A stretch of 29,643 bases of DNA. It comes from Pseudomonadota bacterium. Lineage in GTDB: Bacteria > Pseudomonadota > Gammaproteobacteria > Xanthomonadales > Xanthomonadaceae. The notes beneath the pieces were generated by a model, which worked only from the letters and a program-made list of their open reading frames with translations, ran no database searches and was not told the origin of the DNA. Shown piece after piece: positions 23,341-29,643 of the stretch; the stretch's first letter is position 1; the number at the start of each line of letters is the position of its first letter. The position numbers and the translations under genes were made by a program. The stretch lies in assembly GCA_023461075.1 (NCBI GenBank), contig JAEWNY010000077.1, positions 1-29,643 of the forward strand. Direction: 5' to 3'.

Positions 23341-24315
23341 ATGAGTGGCGCACCCATCCTCGTCACCGGCGCCGCAGGCTTCATCGGCGCGCACGTCGTG
23401 CAGGCATTGGCCGCGCGTGGCGATGCGGTGATCGGCCTCGACAACTTCAACGACTACTACGATCCGCAACTCAAGCGCGATCGCGTGGCGGCGTTATGCC
23501 CAGATGCAGACATCCGGGTACTCGATATCGCCGATGGCGATGCGTTGGCCGCGCTGTTCGACGAAGTGCGGCCGGCCCGCGTCATCCATCTGGCCGCGCA
23601 GGCCGGCGTGCGCTATTCGCTGCAGAATCCGCAGGCCTACGTGCGGTCGAACCTGGTCGGCTTCGGCCATGTACTGGAACTCTGCCGGCACCGCGGCATC
23701 AAACATCTGGTGTATGCGAGTTCTTCCTCGGTCTATGGCGACTCGGCCACGCCGCCATTCTCCGAGGACCAGCGCATCGACCAGCCACGCTCGTTCTACG
23801 CCGCGACCAAGGCCGCCAACGAATTGATGGCACACAGCTACACGCATCTGTACGGCCTGCGCGCGACCGGCCTGCGTTTCTTCACCGTGTATGGCCCGTG
23901 GGGTCGCCCCGACATGGCGCCGCTGCTGTTCTCGCGCGCGGTGCTGACCGGAAGGCCGATCGAGGTGTTCAACCAGGGCCGGATGCGTCGCGATTTCACC
24001 CACATCAGCGATATCGTGACGGGCGTCCTGGGTGCGCTGGATGCAGCGGCAGACCCTGCAGCGCCGCATCGTGTCTACAACCTCGGCAACCACACGCCGG
24101 TGGAACTGCAACGCTTCATCGAAGTGATCGAGCAGGTCGCCGGTCGCAAGGCGGAGAGAATCTACCAACCGATGCAGCCAGGCGACATGGTCGAGACCAT
24201 GGCCGACACGGCGCGTGCGCGCGAGGCGTTCGGTTTCGATCCGATGACGCCGATCGAACTCGGCCTGCCGCCGGTGGTCGAATGGTGCCGCGAATACTTC
24301 GGAGGACGCGCGTGA
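23341..24315 (+). CDS. NAD-dependent epimerase, UDP-glucuronate 4-epimerase-like
   Basis: This 324-residue extended SDR has the NAD-binding GAAGFIG (10-16), LDNFNDYYDPQLKRDR (34-48, typical of UDP-glucuronate 4-epimerases), YASSSSVYG with catalytic Ser, and Tyr153/Lys157 (SFYAATKAAN). FFTVYGPWGRPDMA is also diagnostic of that group. It probably interconverts UDP-glucuronate and UDP-galacturonate for envelope polysaccharide or lipid A-linked sugar synthesis. Its last codons overlap the next glycosyltransferase as GTGA (24312-24315). Confidence 0.88.
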   Translation: MSGAPILVTGAAGFIGAHVVQALAARGDAVIGLDNFNDYYDPQLKRDRVAALCPDADIRVLDIADGDALAALFDEVRPARVIHLAAQAGVRYSLQNPQAYVRSNLVGFGHVLELCRHRGIKHLVYASSSSVYGDSATPPFSEDQRIDQPRSFYAATKAANELMAHSYTHLYGLRATGLRFFTVYGPWGRPDMAPLLFSRAVLTGRPIEVFNQGRMRRDFTHISDIVTGVLGALDAAADPAAPHRVYNLGNHTPVELQRFIEVIEQVAGRKAERIYQPMQPGDMVETMADTARAREAFGFDPMTPIELGLPPVVEWCREYFGGRA

Positions 24316-25037
24316 GCGAAGCGCCGCAGCTGTCGGTGGTGGTGCCGGTCCACAACGAGGAAGGCAATGTCGCGCCGCTCATTGGCGAGATCATCGCGGC
24401 CCTGCGCGATGTCATTCCGTTCGAGATCGTCTATGTCGATGACCTGTCCAAGGACGGCACGCTCGCGCGGCTGACTGAATTGAAGGCGAACACACCGGAG
24501 CTGCGCGTCATCCGCCACTTGAGCAACAGCGGCCAGAGCACGGCGATCCGCACCGGCATCAAGGCTGCGCGCGCCCCATGGATCGCCACGCTCGATGGCG
24601 ACGGCCAGAACGATCCGGCCGACATCCCCAGGCTGCTGGCCGAACGTGACCACGCATCGCCCGACACCCGGATGTTCGCCGGCTGGCGGGTGTCGCGGCA
24701 GGATTCGGGCAGCAAGCGCTGGGCGTCGAAGTGGGCCAACGCGATCCGCTCGCGCATGCTGCGCGACGAAACCCCCGACACCGGTTGCGGCATCAAGCTG
24801 TTCGAGCGCGAGGCTTTCCTGGACCTGCCTTATTTCGACCACATGCATCGCTACCTGCCCGCGCTGATGCAGCGCGCCGGCTGGAACACGGTCAGCGTGC
24901 CGGTCAACCACCGCCATCGCGGCAGCGGCGTGTCCAAGTACAACAACCTTGACCGGGCGCTGGTCGGCATCCGCGACCTGCGCGGTGTGGCCTGGCTGAT
25001 TGCGCGCAATCGCCGCACCCGAACCGAGGAAGTCTGA
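24312..25037 (+). CDS. family 2 glycosyltransferase, dolichol-phosphate mannose synthase/ArnC-like
   Basis: The 241-residue GT-A enzyme starts at GTG 24312 with a strong GGAGGA seven to eight bases upstream. It has VVPVHNEEGN (10-19), YVDDLSKDGT with Asp43-Asp44, and the DGD metal motif (95-97, TLDGDGQNDP). The DPM1-type middle is visible as NSGQSTAIRTGI. It lacks the two C-terminal membrane helices of ArnC/GtrB, so it is probably soluble or peripheral. It likely makes a polyprenyl-phosphate sugar. TGATG links it to the following lipid A-domain membrane protein. Confidence 0.87.
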   Translation: MSEAPQLSVVVPVHNEEGNVAPLIGEIIAALRDVIPFEIVYVDDLSKDGTLARLTELKANTPELRVIRHLSNSGQSTAIRTGIKAARAPWIATLDGDGQNDPADIPRLLAERDHASPDTRMFAGWRVSRQDSGSKRWASKWANAIRSRMLRDETPDTGCGIKLFEREAFLDLPYFDHMHRYLPALMQRAGWNTVSVPVNHRHRGSGVSKYNNLDRALVGIRDLRGVAWLIARNRRTRTEEV

Positions 25038-25423
25038 TGTCGCTCGTCGCCAGCATCGCGTTGCAGGCCGTGCAGGCCGTGCAGGACGCGCCCGGCTTCA
25101 TGGACACGCCGATCAGCTGGCTGGAATGGACCGGCATCCACATGTCGCCGTGGAAGATCATCGGCTGGGTCGGCGCATTGATGTTCGGGGGGCGCTGGCT
25201 GGTGCAGTTCGTCGCCAGCAAGCGGGCGAAGAAGCCGGTGATCCCGCGCGTGTTCTGGTACATGAGCATCGTCGGCAGCCTGATGACGCTCAGCTACTTC
25301 ATCTTCGGCAAGAACGACTCGGTCGGCATCCTGCAGAACCTGTTCCCGACCTTCACCGCCAGCTACAGCCTGTGGCTCGACATCCAGCATCGCGGCTGGC
25401 GCCGGGATCGCGCTTCGCACTGA
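25037..25423 (+). CDS. lipid-A-disaccharide synthase N-terminal-domain membrane protein
   Basis: The 128-residue protein is a stand-alone LAB_N domain (PF07578). Segments: WKIIGWVGALMFGGRWLVQF near 46-65 with the GRWLVQ motif, VFWYMSIVGSLMTLSYFIFG near 81-100, and the last motif SVGILQNLFPTFTASYSLWL near 104-123. It is a small multi-span inner-membrane protein, usually found next to a DPM-like glycosyltransferase, where it is proposed to help present lipid-linked sugars. It is translationally coupled to that gene (ATG 25037 shares a base with the previous stop). Confidence 0.88.
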   Translation: MSLVASIALQAVQAVQDAPGFMDTPISWLEWTGIHMSPWKIIGWVGALMFGGRWLVQFVASKRAKKPVIPRVFWYMSIVGSLMTLSYFIFGKNDSVGILQNLFPTFTASYSLWLDIQHRGWRRDRASH

Positions 25424-25468
25424 TCCTGCGCCGCAGGCGTTAGCATCGTTGCTCCACGCCGAGTCCGG

Positions 25469-27280
25469 ATGATGTCGATGTCGTTGCCGCTGAAACCCGC
25501 AATTCTCACCTTGTCGATGGTGCTGGCATCGTCCCTCGCGCCGATCAGCGCGTTGGCCGCAGACGGCAAGCCATCGAGTTCCGAGTCGCAGGCCGCGGAA
25601 AGCGCGACCGATCGGAAATTCCGCGGCATCTATACCCGCGAATGGGCGTGGCGACAGGCCAACAGCGGCGACACCGATGACGAGGACGACGCACCCAGCC
25701 TCAAGCTGCCCGACGTATCGCCCGCGGCCCAAGCCGAGCGACTGAAGAGGTGGGAAGGCGCGTTGCGCCAACTCGATGGCATCGATCCGGGCCAGCTCAA
25801 TGCCGAGAACCGCATCCACTATCGCGTGTACCGGCCGCAAATTGAGAACCTCGCTGCCGGCGTGCGTTTCCGCGATTTCGAGATGCCGTTCAACGCCGAT
25901 TCCTCGTTCTGGTCGGGGCTCGGCTTCCGTGGCCAGCAGGGTTTGCGCAACGTGGCCGATTATCGTGCCTACATCGCGATGTTGAACGATGTACCGCGTT
26001 ACTTCGACCAGCACATCGCCAACATGCGCGCAGGGCTGGCGCGTGGCTTCAGCGTGCCGCGGGCGACACTCGATGGCCGCGATGCGTCGATCGCGCAAGT
26101 GGCCGAGTTGAAGGATGCGGAGAAGGCGGCGCTGTACGGTCCGTTCCGCAGGATGCCGGTTTCGATCCCCGCAGCGGAACAACAGGCGCTGCGTGAGGAA
26201 GCCAAACGCGCGATAAACCAATCGGTGATTCCGGCCTACGCAAGACTGCTCACCTTCTTCCGCGACCAATACATGCCCAAGGCGCGCATCACGCTCGCCG
26301 CCGAGGCGATGCCCGATGGCGAGGCCTGGTATCGCCAGCAGATCCGCGCCTACACCACGCTGGATCTTTCCCCGGAAGAGATCCACCAGATCGGCCTGAA
26401 GGAAGTCGCAACGATCCGCGCCGAGATGGACGCGATCATCGACGAGGTCGGCTTCAGGGGACGCTCGCAGGAGACGCGCTTCCAGGATTTCCTCGCCTTC
26501 CTGCGCAGCGACAAGCAGTTCTACGTCGACAAGCCGCAGGACCTGCTCGATCGTGCGGCCTGGATCAGCAAGCGGGTCGATGCCGCAGTCGGAAAGATCA
26601 TCGGCAAGCTGCCGCGCAACCGTTTCGCCATCATCGAGGTGCCGCCGGACATCGCGCCGTTCTGGACCGCCGGCCGCGGCGGCGCCAGCGCCTACTGGCT
26701 CAACACCTACGACTTGCCATCGCGCCCGCTCTACAACCTGCCAGCATTGACGTTGCATGAATCCTCACCCGGCCACTCGCTGCAGGGTTCTCTGGTGATG
26801 GAGATGGGCGAGATGCCCGGCTTCCGCAAGCAGTACATCAGCGCCTATGGCGAGGGCTGGGGTCTTTACTCGGAATGGCTGGGCAAGGAGATGGGCATCT
26901 ATCAGACGCCCTACGAGGATTTCGGCCGGTTGACCTACGGCATGTGGCGCGCGGCGCGGCTGGTGATCGATACCGGCGTCCACCACAAGGGCTGGACGCG
27001 CGATCAGGCGCTGGCCTACCTGCGCGACAACACCGCCTTGTCCGAGCACGAGGTCACCACTGAAGTCGATCGCTATATCTCCTGGCCGGGTCAGGCGCTG
27101 AGCTACAAGCTGGGCGAGATCGCGATCATGCGGCTGCGCCGCGAGGCCGAGCGCGAGCTGGGCGGGAAGTTCGACGTGCGCGCCTTCCACGACGCCGTGC
27201 TGGCGCAGGGCTCGGTGCCATTGCCGGTGCTGGAGGAGGAGATCCGCGCGTTCATCGCACGGGAGAAGAAACGCGGTTGA
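25469..27280 (+). CDS. secreted DUF885-family protein, putative metallohydrolase
   Basis: The 603-residue protein has an N-terminal signal peptide (hydrophobic core AILTLSMVLASSLAPISA, probable cleavage after ALA near residue 30), and no lipobox cysteine, so it should be periplasmic or exported. The DUF885 domain (PF05960) covers the rest. LHESSPGH, with His430, Glu431 and His436, resembles a zinc-peptidase HExxxxH, and AYGEGWGLYSEWLGKE supplies Glu462 as a possible third ligand. Peptidase activity is therefore plausible but not shown for most family members. Three in-frame ATGs open the frame (25469, 25472, 25478); a TAGCAT 22 bases upstream (25441-25446) may be its -10 box. Confidence 0.9.
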   Translation: MMSMSLPLKPAILTLSMVLASSLAPISALAADGKPSSSESQAAESATDRKFRGIYTREWAWRQANSGDTDDEDDAPSLKLPDVSPAAQAERLKRWEGALRQLDGIDPGQLNAENRIHYRVYRPQIENLAAGVRFRDFEMPFNADSSFWSGLGFRGQQGLRNVADYRAYIAMLNDVPRYFDQHIANMRAGLARGFSVPRATLDGRDASIAQVAELKDAEKAALYGPFRRMPVSIPAAEQQALREEAKRAINQSVIPAYARLLTFFRDQYMPKARITLAAEAMPDGEAWYRQQIRAYTTLDLSPEEIHQIGLKEVATIRAEMDAIIDEVGFRGRSQETRFQDFLAFLRSDKQFYVDKPQDLLDRAAWISKRVDAAVGKIIGKLPRNRFAIIEVPPDIAPFWTAGRGGASAYWLNTYDLPSRPLYNLPALTLHESSPGHSLQGSLVMEMGEMPGFRKQYISAYGEGWGLYSEWLGKEMGIYQTPYEDFGRLTYGMWRAARLVIDTGVHHKGWTRDQALAYLRDNTALSEHEVTTEVDRYISWPGQALSYKLGEIAIMRLRREAERELGGKFDVRAFHDAVLAQGSVPLPVLEEEIRAFIAREKKRG

Positions 27281-27594
27281 CGCGGGATGGAAGCGATGCG
27301 TCGCGCGAGGGTCCTGCCGGGCTCCAGCGCTCAGGGGTACCTCGCGCCTGGTGTTTCGGGTCTTCCTGACCGCAGCTTGTCCCGGTCCGCCATCCGCTTC
27401 CGGATCCCTGCTTGCAATCGCGCCGATTTTCGCGCATCATGCCCGGCTCCCTGCGTCCGCCTTGAGGCGGGCCGAGCCGGCAGCGCGATCCCGGCCCGCA
27501 GGATCCATAGCCCGCATCGCGCGGTGGCCGCAAGGTCGCCGGGGCCGCCGCCGTCCGGGCCATGGACGGCACCACGGACACAAGAGAGGTGCAC
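27281..27594. other. 314-base intergenic region upstream of rpmB
   Basis: No convincing gene is present on either strand. It should contain the end of the DUF885 transcript and the rpmB promoter (see 27412-27440). A small perfect inverted repeat, CCGCCTTGAGGCGG (27457-27470), has a loop of only two bases and no T-run, so it is not a terminator. No small RNA could be identified by eye. Confidence 0.5.
27412..27440 (+). promoter_or_regulatory. candidate sigma-70 promoter of rpmB-rpmG
   Basis: TTGCAA (27412-27417) and CATCAT (27435-27440) each match the -35 and -10 consensus in four of six bases, and are separated by the optimal 17 bases. Transcription would start near 27447, leaving a leader of about 150 bases before rpmB, long enough for a regulatory structure. 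Confidence 0.4.
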
Positions 27595-27831
27595 ATGTCC
27601 CGCCAATGCCAAGTGACCGGCAAGCGTACCGTGACGGGTAACAACGTCTCGCACGCGATGAACAAGACCCGCCGCCGTTTCATGCCCAATCTCCACGAAC
27701 GCCGTTTCTGGGTCGCTTCCGAGAACCGTTGGGTGAAGCTGCGCGTTTCCACCAAGGCCCTGCGCACCATCGACAAGAACGGCATCGACGCCGTGCTCGC
27801 CGACTTGCGCGCCCGTGGCGAAAAGATCTAA
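27595..27831 (+). CDS. rpmB: 50S ribosomal protein L28
   Basis: The 78-residue L28 begins MSRQCQVTGKR, contains NNVSHAMNKTRRRFMPNL, and ends with a basic helix (VLADLRARGEKI). A single cysteine means it is the zinc-independent form. The GAGAGG ribosome site lies six bases before the ATG. An in-frame upstream start at 27562 would add 11 residues that do not belong to L28. rpmG follows by 12 bases. Confidence 0.97.
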   Translation: MSRQCQVTGKRTVTGNNVSHAMNKTRRRFMPNLHERRFWVASENRWVKLRVSTKALRTIDKNGIDAVLADLRARGEKI

Positions 27832-27843
27832 GGAGTCCCGACC

Positions 27844-28008
27844 ATGCCCTCCAAGCGCGACAAGATCCGCCTGATTTCCTCGGAAGGAACGGGTCACTTC
27901 TACACCACCGACAAGAACAAGAAGAACACCCCGGGCAAGATGGAGATGAAGAAATATGATCCCGTCGCCCGCAAGCACGTGATCTACAAGGAAGGCAAGA
28001 TCAAGTAA
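27844..28008 (+). CDS. rpmG: 50S ribosomal protein L33
   Basis: The 54-residue L33 reads MPSKRDKIRLISSEGTGHFY at the start, then TTDKNKKNTPGKMEMKKYDP and a basic C-terminus. It is cysteine-free, so it is the zinc-independent form, like E. coli L33. AAGGAG lies 8 bases before the ATG. It forms the usual rpmB-rpmG pair, closed by a strong terminator 24 bases downstream. Confidence 0.97.
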   Translation: MPSKRDKIRLISSEGTGHFYTTDKNKKNTPGKMEMKKYDPVARKHVIYKEGKIK

Positions 28009-28031
28009 GCCTTCGCTTCGTCGGTACCGCG

Positions 28032-28060
28032 AAAACCCGCCGCAAGGCGGGTTTTTCTTT
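28032..28060 (+). terminator. intrinsic terminator of rpmB-rpmG
   Basis: AAAACCCGCC (28032-28041) and GGCGGGTTTT (28046-28055) form a perfect 10-bp stem with a GCAA tetraloop, followed by TTTTTCTTT (28052-28060). Position directly after rpmG and the plus-strand T-run make the direction clear. Confidence 0.95.
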
Positions 28061-28079
28061 GCGCTTGACGCGATGCGGG

Positions 28080-28085
28080 TAGCAT
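28080..28085 (+). promoter_or_regulatory. candidate -10 box TAGCAT of the FAD/NAD(P)-binding protein gene
   Basis: TAGCAT ends six bases before ATG 28092 and has the same sequence and spacing as the aroE box. It lies 19 bases after the rpmG terminator, so this gene must have its own promoter in very little space. TTGACG at 28065-28070 is only nine bases away and cannot act as its -35. Confidence 0.45.
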
Positions 28086-28091
28086 GCGCGG

Positions 28092-29474
28092 ATGCATGAG
28101 CATACGCATTCATCTTCAGGCGAATCGGATCGTTTCGACTTCGCCATCATCGGGGGTGGCGCTGCCGGCGCGCTGGTCGCGCTGCAGCTCCTGCGCGCTG
28201 CGTCCGCCGGCACGCGCATCGCCCTGATCGAGCCCGGCACGCCGGGGCGCGGCGTCGCTTACGGCAGCGGTGATCCCGCGCACGTCCTCAACGTGCCTGC
28301 AAGCGGCATGAGTGCCTATGGCGATGCGCCGGCCGACTTCGTGGAATTCCTGCGGATGCGCGAAGGTGATGTCGATGCGGCTGCGTTCCGGCCGCGACGC
28401 GATTACGCGGACTATCTGGCCACGCGACTCCGCGAGGCCGTGGCAGCATCGCCCGCCTCGTTCACGCACGTGGCCGAGACCGCGACAGCGGCGGTGCCGA
28501 CGGACGATGCCGTCGTGATCACGCTTGCGGATGGCGGAACGGTCAAGGCGAGCCGCGCGGTGCTGGCGACCGGCAATCATCCGCGACGCTTGCCGTTCAA
28601 CATCGATGGCGACGGGTGCGTGCTGCAGGCGTGGGATGGCACGGCGCTTGCGCGGATCGGTGTCGCTGACGACGTCGCGATCATCGGCAGCGGGCTCAGC
28701 ATGGTCGATGTGGTGCTGGCGCTTGAAGCGCGGGGACACCAGGGCCGCATCACCGCGTTGTCGCGACATGGGTTGGCGCCGCTTGCGCATCGGCGTGAGA
28801 AGCGGAAGCTTCATCTCGACGTGCACGGACTTGAAGCAATGCGCCTGCACCGCCGCGTGCGAGTCTTGCGCGAGATCGCGCGGGAAGCGATGGACGCCGG
28901 CCATGGCTGGCAGGACCTGATGGACACGCTGCGCCACCATGTGCGCGAACTGTGGCAGACGTTGGCGCCGGAGGAGCAACGACGCTTCCTGCGCCATGGC
29001 GTGCGTCATTGGGACATCCATCGCCATCGCATCGCCCCGCAGGTTGATGTGCAGCTCGCTGCGAGGCGGGAAGCCGGAGGTTTCGACATCCTTGCCGCAA
29101 GGGTGACACGAGCGGTCGCTGCTGGCGACGGCATCTGCGTTTCACTGGAGCCCCGCGGCGGTGGCAGCGAGGTCTTGCGCGCGCACTGGCTGGTCAATGC
29201 GACCGGCATCGAGACCCGCGCCTCGCGGTTCACAGATCCCTTGCTGGCCAGCCTGCTGCGCGATGGCCATGCCCGGCCAGGGCCGCATGACCTCGGCTTC
29301 GACACCCGTGCAGACGGCGCGTTGCTGGATGCGAGCGGCATCGCGCAACCGAGCATCGCCGCGATCGGCAGCCTGCGGCTGGGCAATCTGTGGGAGGCCA
29401 CGGCGGTGCCGGACCTGCGCGTGGATGCGGCGGCGCTCGCCAATCGTTGGCTGTCGGGCTTGCGAAGCGACTAG
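28092..29474 (+). CDS. FAD/NAD(P)-binding protein (YdhS-like, PF13454)
   Basis: The 460-residue flavoprotein has an N-terminal FAD loop IGGGAAGA (about 20-27), the family signature GRGVAYGSGDPAHVLNVPAS (about 53-72), an ATG-type motif (VLATGNHPRRLP), and a second nucleotide-binding loop IIGSGLSMVD typical of a two-dinucleotide-domain oxidoreductase. The C-terminal ATGIETR and the late AIGSLRLGNLWEATAVPDLR region close the FAD domain. Substrate and partner are not known for this family. It stands alone between rpmG and a convergent exonuclease gene, with which it shares the four bases CTAG at the stop. Confidence 0.85.
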   Translation: MHEHTHSSSGESDRFDFAIIGGGAAGALVALQLLRAASAGTRIALIEPGTPGRGVAYGSGDPAHVLNVPASGMSAYGDAPADFVEFLRMREGDVDAAAFRPRRDYADYLATRLREAVAASPASFTHVAETATAAVPTDDAVVITLADGGTVKASRAVLATGNHPRRLPFNIDGDGCVLQAWDGTALARIGVADDVAIIGSGLSMVDVVLALEARGHQGRITALSRHGLAPLAHRREKRKLHLDVHGLEAMRLHRRVRVLREIAREAMDAGHGWQDLMDTLRHHVRELWQTLAPEEQRRFLRHGVRHWDIHRHRIAPQVDVQLAARREAGGFDILAARVTRAVAAGDGICVSLEPRGGGSEVLRAHWLVNATGIETRASRFTDPLLASLLRDGHARPGPHDLGFDTRADGALLDASGIAQPSIAAIGSLRLGNLWEATAVPDLRVDAAALANRWLSGLRSD

Positions 29475-29643
29475 CTGTCGCGCGGCGAGCGCCGCCAGCC
29501 CGACTGCCGCAGCACCAGCCAGCACATCGCCACCGTCGTCGCATCGCCCAATGCATCGTGGCGACCGATCACCGGGACGCCCAAGCGCTCGGCGATGTGC
29601 GCGAAGTCGAGGTTGGGCGGCGCGTCCGGCGCGATGCGGCGTT
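29471..29643 (-). CDS. DEDDh-type 3'-5' exonuclease (DNA polymerase III epsilon-like), C-terminal part
   Basis: The last 57 residues of a minus-strand gene are present; the rest lies beyond base 29643. They contain NLDFAHIAERLGVPVIG followed by RHDALGDATTVA, the Exo III motif with the general-base His and the metal-binding Asp of DEDDh exonucleases (polymerase III epsilon/RNase T superfamily). The tail WLVLRQSGWRRSPRDS is basic. The stop TAG (29473-29471) overlaps the stop of the convergent flavoprotein gene. The exact subfamily cannot be told without the N-terminal half. Confidence 0.82.
   Translation of the reverse strand, partial: RRIAPDAPPNLDFAHIAERLGVPVIGRHDALGDATTVAMCWLVLRQSGWRRSPRDS

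Noticed and set aside
24851..26758. 635-codon minus-strand open frame opposite LAB_N and DUF885 genes
   Set aside because: It runs across several real genes on the other strand and shows no motif.
28065..28085. TTGACG as -35 for the TAGCAT box before the flavoprotein gene
   Set aside because: The spacer is only nine bases, incompatible with a sigma-70 promoter.
1..29643. Mobile elements, CRISPR arrays, tRNA or rRNA genes, toxin-antitoxin or defence genes
   Set aside because: None could be recognised; gene order and composition look like uniform core chromosome apart from the pigment locus.

Overview
The window is a GC-rich (about two thirds G+C by eye), densely coded chromosomal segment. 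Gene content and protein sequence point to a gammaproteobacterium of the Xanthomonadaceae/Lysobacteraceae (Xanthomonas, Lysobacter, Luteimonas type): a xanthomonadin/aryl-polyene cluster with a XanB2-type chorismatase beside hemB and aroE, then xthA, rsmG-parA-parB and rpmB-rpmG. I cannot name the genus. I saw no insertion sequence, phage gene, CRISPR array, tRNA or rRNA.

Bases 1-13025 are an aryl-polyene (xanthomonadin-type yellow pigment) locus cut at its left end. A plus-strand block carries the end of a ketosynthase, a chain-length factor, a family 2 glycosyltransferase and a flavin halogenase-like oxidoreductase. It converges on a nine-gene minus-strand operon: ACP, COG4648 membrane protein, PlsC-like acyltransferase, ApeI-like dehydratase, LpxL-like acyltransferase, LolA-like carrier, MMPL exporter, ApeP-like dehydratase and ketoreductase. 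A 148-bp divergent region separates the ACP from a second plus-strand unit of another halogenase-like flavoprotein and xanB2. Expected logic: XanB2 makes hydroxybenzoate from chorismate, an AMP ligase activates it, the ACP carries it, KS/CLF-KR-DH cycles build the conjugated polyene, flavoproteins may halogenate or oxidise it, acyltransferases and the glycosyltransferase tether it to a lipid, and MMPL plus LolA move it to the outer membrane.

Bases 13061-18646 are mostly housekeeping: a small membrane protein, hemB (Mg-type, no zinc cysteines), aroE (shikimate pathway, upstream of chorismate), a small membrane protein coupled to a YkgJ-like cysteine-cluster protein, a gamma-carbonic anhydrase and a low-specificity threonine aldolase on the minus strand, exonuclease III, and a GlsB/YmgE-type membrane protein with a clear terminator.

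Bases 18808-25423 hold a divergent pair that probably belongs functionally to the pigment pathway, an AMP-dependent ligase and a 4'-phosphopantetheinyl transferase. The transferase is translationally coupled to rsmG, followed by parA-parB and a three-gene envelope cassette (UDP-sugar epimerase, dolichol-phosphate-mannose-synthase-like glycosyltransferase, lipid A synthase N-terminal-domain membrane protein). Bases 25469-29643 contain a secreted DUF885 protein, a 314-bp gap with a candidate promoter, rpmB-rpmG with a terminator, an FAD/NAD(P)-binding protein, and the C-terminus of a DEDDh exonuclease.

The most notable observations are: five genes with a TANNNT box exactly six bases before ATG (apparent leaderless transcription); two different halogenase-like flavoproteins in one pigment locus; a 107-bp out-of-frame overlap that adds a tail to the LpxL-like acyltransferase where the LolA signal peptide is encoded; the detached ligase/transferase pair; and a Trp replacing a substrate-binding His in the threonine aldolase. 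I found nothing that I could defend as a wholly undescribed system. The locus is best read as a variant of the known aryl-polyene/xanthomonadin system.
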